The notes: generated by a model not told the origin, from the sequence alone. Counted from the first letter of the stretch, positions 49,625-58,253 are shown. The stretch is 64,000 nt of DNA from an uncultured Bacteroidota bacterium (GCA_937928385.1 CALEZD010000077.1:86199-150198); one strand, 5' to 3'. A program made the numbers and translations.

Positions 49625-51424
49625 TTATTTAACCTGCTGCATGGCTACCAGGTTTTTATATAACCCGCCTTTTGCCATCAATTCAGTATGTGTTCCCTGT
49701 TCTGCAATACGCCCTTTGTCCAGTACTATTATTTCGTCGGCATGTTGCACGGTTGACAGCCTGTGTGCAATGACGATACTGGTACGATTTTGCATCAGCG
49801 TGTTGATGGCTTCCTGCACTATGCGTTCACTTTCTGTGTCCAGCGACGAGGTGGCCTCGTCCAGTATAAGTATAGGCGGGTTTTTCAACACGGCACGAGC
49901 TATTGTTACACGCTGGCGCTCGCCACCACTCAGCCGGGTACCCCTGTCGCCAACTATGGTTTCGTATTTATCGGCTTTGTTGATGATGAAGTTGTGTGCG
50001 TTGGCTACTTTGGCAGCTTCCTCTACCTGTTGCTGTGTAGCGCTGCCGGTGCCCAATGCTATATTGTTGAAGATGGTATCGTTGAATAAAATAGGCTCCT
50101 GGTTCACTATACCCATCAGCTTGCGCAGTTCACCCAGTTTATATTCTTTGATGTTCACCCCGTCTATCAATACCTCCCCGGCTGTTACATCATGAAAGCG
50201 CGGCACCAGGTCGGCCAGTGTGGATTTGCCTGCACCTGATGAGCCTACCAGGGCCACCATTTTACCTTTATGTATGGTAAGGTTGATTCCGTCCAGTATT
50301 TTCTTACTGCCGTAGGAGAAATGTACATTCCGTAATTCAATAGTATGATTGAAGCCGCTTATGTTTTTAGCGTCAGGCAGTTCTTTGATGGTGTTTTCCG
50401 TATTCAGGAATTGTTCTATCCTGGCCACAGCCGCCGAACCTTTCTGTATATTATAAAAAGCGGTAGAGAGGTTTTTAATCGGGTTGATGATTTGATAAAA
50501 CAAGCCTATAAACATGATGAAGAAAGGCCCGGTTAAGGATGTGTCTCCGGAAAATATCAACTTGCCACCGTACCACAGTATGATACACACAACTATGATA
50601 CCCATGGTTTCAGACAAGGGTGAACTCAGGTCGCGCCGCATGGCTATTTTATTCTTCAGGCGGAAGATGAGGTTGTTGATTTGTGTGAAACGCAGTTGCT
50701 GGTGCTTCTCTGCGTTAAAAGCTTTTACCACACGCATGCCTACCAGTGTTTCGTCTATTACGCCCAGTACCTGCCCGAGTTGTTCCTGTGCCTCGCCCGA
50801 TGGTTTCTTCAGCGACTTGCCTATACGCCCGATGATTAATCCGGATATGGGCAGCAGTATCAGCAGGAAGAGTGTAAGCTGTGGGCTGATGACCAACATT
50901 GATATGAGCGTGATGATAATAGTCAATGGCTCCCGTATAAAAGTTTCCAACACATTCATGATAGATACTTCTACCTCGTTGATGTCGTTGGTCATTTTAG
51001 ATATCAGGTCGCCTTTGCGTTCTTCATTGAAGAATCCGATAGGCAGCGACAGCGCTTTCATAAACATCTCATTGCGCAGTTTGCGTATCACCGCGTTGCG
51101 TATAGGGTTCAGAATATTGAGCGATGTATATACAAACAGGTTCTTCAGTATGGTGAATACCACCACTATCAGCACGCTGTAAGTAAGCGCGGTCAGCTTG
51201 TCGTATTCAAGTATGGTCTGGTTAACCGTATTGATGATATCGCTGACGATTCCCTTGTTTGTTGATGGCTCGCTTACACCCTCAAACAGCACCTGCAGTA
51301 CAGGTGCCAGCATGGTAAACGAGAACAACGAAAACACAACTGCCAGCAGGCTGGTAACAAAATAGAGGACTATCCTGCTTTGAAAGCCGGCTAAGTGTTT
51401 GAGTAAGGGGGCAATCTTTTTCAT
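49625..51424 (-). CDS. MsbA-like ABC exporter (fused permease-ATPase)
   Basis: A 599-residue half-transporter that would act as a homodimer to export lipid, lipid A precursor or peptide. Six transmembrane helices occupy residues ~15-335. The ATPase has Walker A GSSGAGKST, the Q-loop, signature LSGGERQRVTIARA and Walker B LILDEATSSLD. It is 4 bp upstream of nothing on its own strand except galE's promoter; it starts 4 bp after the cysS stop, so cysS and this gene form one operon. Lipid flipping is the default guess but unproven. Confidence 0.92.
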   Translation of the reverse strand: MKKIAPLLKHLAGFQSRIVLYFVTSLLAVVFSLFSFTMLAPVLQVLFEGVSEPSTNKGIVSDIINTVNQTILEYDKLTALTYSVLIVVVFTILKNLFVYTSLNILNPIRNAVIRKLRNEMFMKALSLPIGFFNEERKGDLISKMTNDINEVEVSIMNVLETFIREPLTIIITLISMLVISPQLTLFLLILLPISGLIIGRIGKSLKKPSGEAQEQLGQVLGVIDETLVGMRVVKAFNAEKHQQLRFTQINNLIFRLKNKIAMRRDLSSPLSETMGIIVVCIILWYGGKLIFSGDTSLTGPFFIMFIGLFYQIINPIKNLSTAFYNIQKGSAAVARIEQFLNTENTIKELPDAKNISGFNHTIELRNVHFSYGSKKILDGINLTIHKGKMVALVGSSGAGKSTLADLVPRFHDVTAGEVLIDGVNIKEYKLGELRKLMGIVNQEPILFNDTIFNNIALGTGSATQQQVEEAAKVANAHNFIINKADKYETIVGDRGTRLSGGERQRVTIARAVLKNPPILILDEATSSLDTESERIVQEAINTLMQNRTSIVIAHRLSTVQHADEIIVLDKGRIAEQGTHTELMAKGGLYKNLVAMQQVK

Positions 51425-51428
51425 AATA

Positions 51429-52922
51429 TTATTCTATCGTCCAGGATACACTGCCATCCTTTTCGTCTTTTATCATAACACCACTCTCTGCCAGTTTATT
51501 GCGTATCAGGTCAGATGTTGCATAATCTTTGCGTGCCTTGGCATCGTTACGTATTTCCACCAGCAGCGACAGCACTTTATCAATTTTACCATCCTGCTGC
51601 ACCTGCAGTGGCTGCATTCCCAATACATCTACCAGGTAGGTTTTAAAGGTGTTCAGCATCAGTTGGTGCGTACCGGCAGACAAGGTGTTGTGTTTTATTT
51701 GCCCACTTTTCAGGCTGTTGATGATTGGGGCCAGTTCAAACAGGTTGGCCAATACTTTGGCTGTATTGAAATCATCATTCATAAAATCAGCACACTCGTT
51801 GCAAAAGCGTGTTGCTTTTTCATCCAGTTCTTTATCGGCAGCGATAGCAATTGTTGGCACAGGTAATTTCTGCAATACTTCGTAAGCTTCCCACAGGCGA
51901 CGGAAGGCTTTCTCTGATGCCTGTAGTGCCTCGTTGGAAAAATCCAGCGTGCTGCGGTAATGTGTCTGAAGGATATAAAAACGCACCACCATAGGATGGT
52001 ATGATTGCTCCAGCAATGGGTGGTTGCCGCTGAATAATTCTGTTATCTTGATAACATTATTATAGCTTTTGCCCATCTTTTTGCCATTGATGGTTATCAT
52101 ATTGTTGTGCATCCAGTAGCGTACGGGTGCGCAGCCGTGTGCTATGGTTGACTGTGCTATCTCGCTCTCGTGGTGTGGAAACTGCAGGTCCATACCGCCG
52201 CCGTGTATATCAAATACCTGTCCCAGGTATTTGCTGCTCATAGCTGAGCACTCTATATGCCAGCCGGGGAAACCCTCTCCCCATGGGCTCACCCAGCGCA
52301 TGATGTGTTCGGGCGGGGCTTTTTTCCACAAGGCGAAATCTACTTTGTTCCTTTTCTCGTCCTGGCCATCCAGGTCGCGGGTGGTTTCCAGCAACTCATC
52401 TATTTTCCGGCCCGACAGTTTGCCATAAGGATATTTTTCCGCGTATTTCTTTACATCAAAATATACAGAGCCGTTCACTTCGTAGGCATAACCCTTATCG
52501 ATGATATCCTGTATCATCTGTATCTGCTCTATTACGTGCCCTGTAGCTGTAGGCTCAATGTTGGGGTCTATATTGTTAAACAGGCGCATGCCCCAGTGAA
52601 ACAGGTTGGTGTACTTCTGTACCAGTTCCATAGGCTCCAGCCTTTCCAGGTGGGCTTTTTCAGCTACTTTATCCACCGCTTCACGCCCTTCTTCTTCAAA
52701 ATGGCCTGCATCGGTAATATTGCGTACATAACGTACTTTATAACCCAGGTGTGCCAGGTATCGGTACACCACATCGAATGTGATATAGGGACGTGCATGG
52801 CCCAGGTGCGACTCGCCCGAAACAGTAGGGCCGCACACATACAATCCCGCATAGCCGGGCACTGAGGGTACAAACTTTTCCTTTTCTCTGGTATATGAAT
52901 TGTAAATGTGTAATGCTGACAT
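51429..52922 (-). CDS. cysS: Cysteinyl-tRNA synthetase
   Basis: Charges tRNA-Cys. The 497 residues contain the class I HIGH equivalent ESHLGHARPY near 37, the zinc ligands (Cys30 in VCGPT, then WHIECSAMSSKYLG and the HHE motif in FPHHESEIAQ) and the KMSKS equivalent KMGKSYNN. The C-terminal anticodon-binding part is complete. It is full length and clearly functional. Confidence 0.96.
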   Translation of the reverse strand: MSALHIYNSYTREKEKFVPSVPGYAGLYVCGPTVSGESHLGHARPYITFDVVYRYLAHLGYKVRYVRNITDAGHFEEEGREAVDKVAEKAHLERLEPMELVQKYTNLFHWGMRLFNNIDPNIEPTATGHVIEQIQMIQDIIDKGYAYEVNGSVYFDVKKYAEKYPYGKLSGRKIDELLETTRDLDGQDEKRNKVDFALWKKAPPEHIMRWVSPWGEGFPGWHIECSAMSSKYLGQVFDIHGGGMDLQFPHHESEIAQSTIAHGCAPVRYWMHNNMITINGKKMGKSYNNVIKITELFSGNHPLLEQSYHPMVVRFYILQTHYRSTLDFSNEALQASEKAFRRLWEAYEVLQKLPVPTIAIAADKELDEKATRFCNECADFMNDDFNTAKVLANLFELAPIINSLKSGQIKHNTLSAGTHQLMLNTFKTYLVDVLGMQPLQVQQDGKIDKVLSLLVEIRNDAKARKDYATSDLIRNKLAESGVMIKDEKDGSVSWTIE

Positions 52923-52949
52923 AAGGCAAAATAAATGTAAAAATACGGC

Positions 52950-54092
52950 TTAGTCCTGAGCCTTTGGTTTTATTTGGAAATTGACAATAACCGGGTTGTG
53001 GTCTGACAACGGGGTATACGGCGATTTATAACCTTTACAACGAATGGCGGATGCGTCATAAAAAATATAATCAATACGCAGGGTAGGCGACAGGCGGCTG
53101 TATGTACGCCCCAATCCGCTGCCACATTGCAGGAAGGCGTCTTTCAGCCCTTCCCTCATGCGGGTATAGGTATAGGAGGCGGGCAGGTCGTTCAGGTCGC
53201 CGCAGATGATTGCCGGGTACGGGCTGGCATCTATTACCTCGCGGGCTACTTTTACCTCCCTGGCCCTGCGCAGGAAGGCATAATTGAACTTCCACAGGTA
53301 CGAGCGCGAACGTACCAGGTCGGCTTTCTCGCTATTACTGGCTACTTCTTCTATATAGTCTTTGTCGTTATCACTCAGCCCGAATGTGTTGAGGTGTACT
53401 GAAAATAAACGTATCGTGTCTGCACCGGGCACTATATCGGCCTGCAGCATATATATATAGTCCGACAGTTTGTGCGCTTTGAAATTATATATCTCGTAAC
53501 GCGAAAAAATGGCAGTGCCCAGGAAGATGTTTTTACCCAAGGTATTATCCGCCTGGAAGCGGTAGTCTTTATACCCGCCTTTCTGCATTATTTTTTGCGA
53601 GGTAGCTGTATTTATTTCAGACTTGCGCACTGCAAATTCCGGCAGGCTGATGATATCTGCATCTACAGTAGTTAAATAGTCTATTATTTTGTTCTTCTGT
53701 GCTTTGCTGTAGGGTTCGTCAAACAGTCCCATGCCATGTGCATTCCAGTGCATCACTTTTATTGTATTGGGTTGCCGGCTGAAGTCGTTCTGTTTGAAAT
53801 AATTCATGGCGAAGATGGTGGCTACTACCTTGTACGAAGCGATGAGTGCAATAGTAGAGAGCAGCGCCCTGATTTTGCGCGTAGAAAGTATCAGCCATGC
53901 CAGTATGAACAATATATTCACCAGTATGGCAAATGGCGTACTCAGGCTGAAGATGGCTATGTACCGTACTGTAGCAGGATGCGTGTATGCAGCGGCCACG
54001 CAAATACCCAACCACACTATTGCCCCCAGGTTCAGCAACAGTACGATACGGCCCAGGAAACGCCTGATGAATACTATTATGGGATGTTTCAA
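52950..54092 (-). CDS. Endonuclease/exonuclease/phosphatase (EEP) family membrane protein
   Basis: A 380-residue protein. Residues 1-110 hold three hydrophobic helices. Residues 115-380 form an EEP domain with the ordered catalytic motifs KVMHWNAHGM, ISLPEFAV, AIICGDLNDLPASYTY, DYIFY and SDHNPVIV. The domain probably faces the periplasm and acts on a lipid, nucleotide or phosphodiester of unknown identity. Similar membrane EEP genes often sit next to the rhomboid pair in Bacteroidota, as here (12 bp downstream of the inactive rhomboid). Confidence 0.88.
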   Translation of the reverse strand: MKHPIIVFIRRFLGRIVLLLNLGAIVWLGICVAAAYTHPATVRYIAIFSLSTPFAILVNILFILAWLILSTRKIRALLSTIALIASYKVVATIFAMNYFKQNDFSRQPNTIKVMHWNAHGMGLFDEPYSKAQKNKIIDYLTTVDADIISLPEFAVRKSEINTATSQKIMQKGGYKDYRFQADNTLGKNIFLGTAIFSRYEIYNFKAHKLSDYIYMLQADIVPGADTIRLFSVHLNTFGLSDNDKDYIEEVASNSEKADLVRSRSYLWKFNYAFLRRAREVKVAREVIDASPYPAIICGDLNDLPASYTYTRMREGLKDAFLQCGSGLGRTYSRLSPTLRIDYIFYDASAIRCKGYKSPYTPLSDHNPVIVNFQIKPKAQD

Positions 54093-54103
54093 AATAGCTT
54101 TTG

Positions 54104-55006
54104 TCAGTTATGCTTTCCGCCCGATGCTTTCATCAGGGTTTCTTTGTCTTCCTTGCTCAGCGCATCGTATCCCTTCTGGTTTATTTTGTCCAGTATCGCG
54201 TCAATATTACTCTGTGTGATGCCCTGTTTGGGTTTAGGGGTGTACATGCTCATCGTACGGTTCCTGCGGGTATTGCTCCTGTTCACATAAGCACGGTCAT
54301 CCGTTTCGAAGCGGTTGTTTATTTTATCGCTGATATTATAAACCCAGTCGCCCGGCTTATAGCCACTGCGCAGCAGCGCCACGTACAGGTAGCCCATAGC
54401 CGCTCCACCCAGCAGCACAAATAACGGCGCACCTTCGTGATTGATATTGGCGTTCATTAGTTGCAAAACAAGAAAAATCGAGAGCACTACCCATATAGGT
54501 ATACGTATAGTTTCGCCCAAAAAGAACCTGTACCCCGGCGCCAATGTGATGGCGGCCACTGATAAACCCACAACACCCGCCTGTGCGCCAAACATGGCTG
54601 CCCTGCCTGAAAAATAACTGCCTGGTATCAGTTGTGCCAGCTCGTAAAATATACCACCAGCCAGTATGCTGTACACAAATATGGGTATCACCTGCCTGTG
54701 CCCTACCAGCATCTGCACCAGCGAGCCGAAAGCATACAGCCATATCATATTGCTGAACAACACCCAGAAGCCCTCGTGTATCCAGCCATAGGTAAAAATG
54801 GTCCAGAATTTAGACAGGAACATATCTACTTGCGGCAATGCTGTATTGACTGTAAAATATTTTCCAAATAAAGACGGGTCAGCTTCCGCCACCATCATGG
54901 TAACACGAGTAAGATGATAGGCAATAAAACCCGTACCGGATGCTATAATCAGTTTCAGTACTGCATTCTGTTCAAAAGCCGGTATACCCCTTTGCGTCCT
55001 TATCAT
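54104..55006 (-). CDS. Catalytically inactive rhomboid-like membrane protein (pseudo-rhomboid)
   Basis: A 300-residue rhomboid-fold protein of six helices (about 15-215) with a C-terminal cytoplasmic tail (about 220-300) ending in a small domain like DUF6576 (IDAILDKINQKGYDALSKED). The catalytic serine motif GxSG is replaced by GAQAG, putting Gln142 at the Ser position, and the catalytic His position is Leu198 in FVLLGGAAMG. It keeps the structural WR-type loop and HEGFWVLFSNM segment. It lies 21 bp downstream of an intact rhomboid. I infer a regulatory partner or substrate-binding role, by analogy with eukaryotic iRhoms. Confidence 0.82.
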   Translation of the reverse strand: MIRTQRGIPAFEQNAVLKLIIASGTGFIAYHLTRVTMMVAEADPSLFGKYFTVNTALPQVDMFLSKFWTIFTYGWIHEGFWVLFSNMIWLYAFGSLVQMLVGHRQVIPIFVYSILAGGIFYELAQLIPGSYFSGRAAMFGAQAGVVGLSVAAITLAPGYRFFLGETIRIPIWVVLSIFLVLQLMNANINHEGAPLFVLLGGAAMGYLYVALLRSGYKPGDWVYNISDKINNRFETDDRAYVNRSNTRRNRTMSMYTPKPKQGITQSNIDAILDKINQKGYDALSKEDKETLMKASGGKHN

Positions 55007-55027
55007 TTCACTTATTTCTTTGGCAAT

Positions 55028-55897
55028 TTAATAAAATTGGCTACGGTTACGCTTGTTCCATATCTTCAGCAGGATGAAGCCTACCAGCATACCGCCCAGG
55101 TGGGCGAAGTGCGCCACGTTATCACCGGCAGAATTACGGAAGCCTGAGAAAAGCTCAATGAGTGCAAGCCCGCCAACTACATACTTGGCCTTGATAGGCA
55201 CCAGGAAGTAGATGTATAATAATGTATTGGGGAAAAGGTAGCCGAATGCGAACAATATACCGAAAACAGCACCTGAAGCGCCTACGGTAGCCTCGTCGAA
55301 TATACCGCTGAAGTACTGCCCCGTAGGCGGGTAAGTATAGCCATGTATATACCTGTTGATAGCAGTGATAGATTCCTGCGACATATCTGTGCCCGGGTGT
55401 GCAGCCCAATAGTTATAGGTATTAATCACTTCGTTGATTAATGTATTGCCGGTGGGCCGTGTAACATATTCGTCAATAAACGCCCGCATGCTCTCAACAG
55501 TAGGATTAGCCTGGTATGCGCTGAAAGCCTGCTCTATACCATAGAAACCATAAGCTACGACAGCCAGATGCAGCACTGCTGCTCCCAGTCCGCTTATCAG
55601 GTAGAAGGTGAGGAATCGTTTAGGCCCCCATACATTTTCCAATACGCTGCCAAACATCCACAAGGCGAACATGTTGAAGAATATATGCGCTATACCGCCA
55701 TGCATAAACATGTGGGTTAGAAACTGCCAGGGCATAAAATACTCTGATTTCCAGTAGTGCAAACCCAGGTGATCTGCCAGGTCAATGCCGAACTTGCCCA
55801 ATACAAAATGGGCAAATACCATAATGGCATTGATGATAATCAGATTCTTAACAATAGTGGGCAAAATCTGGAACCTTCCCGGCCTGAATTCTGTCAT
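55028..55897 (-). CDS. Rhomboid intramembrane serine protease (active type)
   Basis: A 289-residue intramembrane protease with the catalytic Ser208 in VGASGAVFG and the catalytic His266 in HFAHLGG. The HGGIAHIFFNMFALW segment (Asn75) stabilises the oxyanion. A soluble insert of about 80 residues (125-205) lies just before the catalytic Ser-bearing helix, larger than in GlpG and possibly extracytoplasmic. It has a promoter with TAAATTTG and TTTG boxes. The following gene encodes an inactive paralogue. Confidence 0.93.
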   Translation of the reverse strand: MTEFRPGRFQILPTIVKNLIIINAIMVFAHFVLGKFGIDLADHLGLHYWKSEYFMPWQFLTHMFMHGGIAHIFFNMFALWMFGSVLENVWGPKRFLTFYLISGLGAAVLHLAVVAYGFYGIEQAFSAYQANPTVESMRAFIDEYVTRPTGNTLINEVINTYNYWAAHPGTDMSQESITAINRYIHGYTYPPTGQYFSGIFDEATVGASGAVFGILFAFGYLFPNTLLYIYFLVPIKAKYVVGGLALIELFSGFRNSAGDNVAHFAHLGGMLVGFILLKIWNKRNRSQFY

Positions 55898-55956
55898 TTA
55901 TGCTCTTATTACGTCTTAATAATCAATCTCTCCCGCACGCTACAACCAACGAATGG

Positions 55957-55990
55957 CAAATTTACGGTTTAATACCTGTCCATCGTCAAA
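55957..55990 (-). promoter_or_regulatory. Promoter TTTG-N22-TAAATTTG for the rhomboid operon
   Basis: Minus-strand TTTG (55990-55987) and TAAATTTG (55964-55957) fit both Bacteroidota boxes, with a 22-nt spacer. The ATG at 55897 lies 59 nt downstream. It is the best two-box promoter match in the window. Confidence 0.6.
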
Positions 55991-56222
55991 TTATGATTTT
56001 TTTAAGGGCCTCAGCATATCCTGAAAGACATAATGCAGATATACATTTATAAAAAGAAATACTTTTTCGCGCGGGCACATAAAAAATACATATATGCCCG
56101 GATTTATTAATCTTCGGTTAGTAAAGGCCCTCCTTGTGTAATTAATTTCAACATTTTTTAAATTATACCCAACCAATTGACTTTCATTGCCTTTCTACAT
56201 AATCAGACACCAAGTTTACCTG

Positions 56223-56261
56223 AAAAAGCAAGTTTCTCCTATGGATAGCTTGCTTTTTTTT
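56223..56261 (+). terminator. Terminator-like hairpin in front of the HNH-like gene
   Basis: AAAAAGCAAG (56223-56232) pairs with CTTGCTTTTT (56249-56258), and the T-run extends to 56261. No plus-strand gene ends here, so it terminates an unannotated transcript or attenuates the gene that starts 58 nt later. Confidence 0.8.
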
Positions 56262-56319
56262 ATGCATATCATTCTCTATATTTAATCTCATTTTAATTCC
56301 TGCAGGTAAACGATAATAT

Positions 56320-56574
56320 ATGAGACAAGACGGGGAATACCTTAAATACCCGGTAACAATAAAGAAAAAGGTTTGGGCCAAGGCATCAGCTATATCAGGC
56401 CATCCCCATGATATATGGCGGCGGGATAAACATGGTAATCCTATCCACTGGCAGGAGTATGGTAATGAGAACTCGAGATACGGGTGGAAAATCCTCAACA
56501 TTCACCCCGATAATAATGCACCGGCAGATATAAACTACCTGCACCCTGTACACCATACGGTTACAAATATTTAG
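56320..56574 (+). CDS. Small HNH-endonuclease-like protein, catalytic site degenerate
   Basis: An 84-residue protein. DIWRRDKHGNPIHWQEYGN and SRYGWKILNIHPDNN follow the backbone of a small HNH-like family whose members read YGWEIDHI then LQPLHW. Here the EIDH becomes KILN and the LHW becomes PVHH, so the metal-binding histidines and acidic residue are not all in place. It is probably a catalytically reduced member. It is preceded by a terminator-like hairpin and overlaps the convergent next gene by 4 bp. It could be a chance ORF, but the residue pattern argues against that. Confidence 0.6.
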   Translation: MRQDGEYLKYPVTIKKKVWAKASAISGHPHDIWRRDKHGNPIHWQEYGNENSRYGWKILNIHPDNNAPADINYLHPVHHTVTNI

Positions 56575-57167
56575 TTTTTAGCAGTTACCCAGCCCTGGCT
56601 GTACCATTTTATGGAGTTGGCTATGCGGTAAGACATATCGCGCCATTGACTCAGCCCTTTATCATCTTCCGCCCAATAGTTATAGCGCATCTCCAGCATA
56701 CGCCCGTCTGCTACTATATAATAAGTAAGGTGGTAATTGTTGGTACGAGTGTCAGAGCCCCTGCCTTGTTTGGCCAGCGTGGCTACAACGGTATATTGCT
56801 TGTTGCCTATAGTATATGTGGTATCGTGCAGCACCTTTGCATTGCGCAGGCAGCTCTTGCGTGGGTCATACAGTCCGTGCGCGTTGTGCGGGTCGTCAGC
56901 ATGGTCATGTATATTCAGTTGCATGTTCATGCCTGCTTTGCGCGTACACTTGGCGGCAAATACTATAGTATATCCTCCATCGGGGCATTGATCCCAATAA
57001 TGATAATATTCCCTGTCTTTCTTAAGTATGGGCGGCACATCTAATTGCACGTTACCATTGAATAATGTGAGTGTCTGGAAAGCCGATTTTGTTGAAGATG
57101 CTGAAGGCTTTTTTGCATATACGGCAACGGATGCTGCCATCAGCAAGATGAGAATCAGTACACGCAT
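56571..57167 (-). CDS. Exported protein of unknown function
   Basis: A 198-residue protein with signal peptide MRVLILILLMAASVAVYAK. The mature part is rich in aromatic and charged residues (EYYHYWDQCPDGG, YYIVADGRMLEMRYNYW) with three Cys. I recognise no family. Its neighbours on the same strand are an interrupted ORF, a PKD lipoprotein and a Cys-rich lipoprotein: a small group of exported proteins. A weak TACTTTAG sequence on the minus strand at 57198-57191 may be its promoter. Confidence 0.72.
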   Translation of the reverse strand: MRVLILILLMAASVAVYAKKPSASSTKSAFQTLTLFNGNVQLDVPPILKKDREYYHYWDQCPDGGYTIVFAAKCTRKAGMNMQLNIHDHADDPHNAHGLYDPRKSCLRNAKVLHDTTYTIGNKQYTVVATLAKQGRGSDTRTNNYHLTYYIVADGRMLEMRYNYWAEDDKGLSQWRDMSYRIANSIKWYSQGWVTAKN

Positions 57168-57253
57168 GTTTTTTTATTTTCCGGTTGAACTGCTAAAGTA
57201 CAATGAAAAAATCAAATGTTAATGAATTTTGTATTATTAACATTTGCCGGATT

Positions 57254-57499
57254 TCATTTTTCAATGAGGGTAAAAGATTCCCTGATTTGTGACCACAGCC
57301 GCCTGAAGTCTTCAAGGCCGTCCATATCTCCCTGGTAGTCAACCAATAATTGATATGGCGATTTGCCGTTGACAGAGAGGTAGAAGCAAAAATAATTGGG
57401 GATGACCTCCCCGTTTGTGGCTGTGTCGCTGATTTCACAGGCACCCTCATAAGGCCTGCGGTATACCTCATCTTTCAGTAGATAGCTAAATGCAAGCAG
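57254..57499 (-). pseudogene. Truncated or start-less ORF between exported-protein genes
   Basis: The minus strand has an open frame of 81 codons from the CTG at 57499 to a TGA (57256-57254), with an in-frame TAA directly before that CTG. No ATG or GTG is in frame, and the only TTG is in the middle. The predicted product (LLKDEVYRRPYEGACEIS, later NYFCFYLSVNGKSPYQLL) looks like a real protein in composition. It may be the 3' remnant of a gene truncated at its 5' end, or use a CTG start. It begins 22 bp after the PKD lipoprotein stop. Confidence 0.55.
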
Positions 57500-57521
57500 T
57501 TAATATACCCGAATGGTTAGC

Positions 57522-58199
57522 CTAATTATATATGCTGGCCACCCCTGTCAGTGTCCATACGGTGTCTTTATGCACCTGTACTATCTTCATGCCCCCGGTA
57601 AAGGTTTCGAATACATAAGATACTTCCGTGCGCAGGTCATCGCTTTTGTACACCATCTTTTCAGCGTCTACAACAAACTTTTTAACCGTGTATGGGCCGC
57701 GTATACGCATTTGCGGTATGTCCGGTATACGGATGGTAGTATCATTCACGATTTCCAGTTCCAGCTCCCTGCTGAAGGTTTGAGTGGGCACAACTGCCAG
57801 CGGGTCGCCCCCTTTCAGGAAGAAATTCCAGTTGTGTTTCCCTGAAATCCTTTCGGGCCCGTTGGATATAGTGATGCCTTTGGACACCGCGCCGCCAAAG
57901 CTGTCCACTATGGTCATGGTTACAGTATAGCTGCCGGCTGTGGTGTAATTGTAGGTGATGCCTTTGCCATATATTGTCTGCTCTTCACCATTGCCAAAGT
58001 TCCAGGTAAGTTTGGTGTCTTCCTTGAAATTGCTGGTAAAGGTTACAGGCGAGTAAACATGTTGTTTGCCTGAATATTCAAAATCAGCCACGAATGGCTC
58101 TGAGGGTTCAGTTACCGTAGGGTCGGGGTTTTCTTTATTGCAGGCAGTTATGCCCGATACAAGGGTAAACAAAAAGGCAATGATTAACGTATGTTTCAT
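57522..58199 (-). CDS. PKD-domain lipoprotein
   Basis: A 225-residue surface lipoprotein. Signal MKHTLIIAFLFTLVSGITAC has Cys20 as lipidation site. Residues about 35-110 are a PKD fold (FVADFEYSGKQ, TWNFGNGEEQ, AGSYTVTMTIVD). The rest (about 115-225) is a beta-rich domain beginning ISGKHNWNFFLKGG, possibly lipocalin-like. The function is unknown; PKD domains mediate protein or glycan contacts. A TAACTTTA sequence 6 nt before the ATG is a promoter candidate. Confidence 0.85.
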   Translation of the reverse strand: MKHTLIIAFLFTLVSGITACNKENPDPTVTEPSEPFVADFEYSGKQHVYSPVTFTSNFKEDTKLTWNFGNGEEQTIYGKGITYNYTTAGSYTVTMTIVDSFGGAVSKGITISNGPERISGKHNWNFFLKGGDPLAVVPTQTFSRELELEIVNDTTIRIPDIPQMRIRGPYTVKKFVVDAEKMVYKSDDLRTEVSYVFETFTGGMKIVQVHKDTVWTLTGVASIYN

Positions 58200-58253
58200 A
58201 TAGGATAAAGTTAAGGTAATTGCATGAAATGATGCAATTTACAGTAGCCGCTG

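Larger units (their letters stand above)
55898..56319. other. 420-bp intergenic region upstream of rhomboid and HNH-like genes
   Basis: No coding potential seen. It contains the minus-strand rhomboid promoter, a short GGGCA/TGCCC inverted repeat (56073-56099) and a strong terminator-like hairpin (56223-56261) facing the HNH-like gene. The region may hold a small RNA or an attenuator. I see no tRNA. Confidence 0.6.

Noticed and set aside
55898..56319. 6S RNA, tRNA or tmRNA gene in the large intergenic gap
   Set aside because: No clover-leaf, no long imperfect hairpin with central bubble, and no CCA-ending acceptor stem could be found by eye.
57193..57471. Minus-strand 92-codon frame starting ATG at 57471
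   Set aside because: It is a shadow frame over the start-less ORF 57254-57499, whose composition is far more protein-like; the product has no signal or domain.
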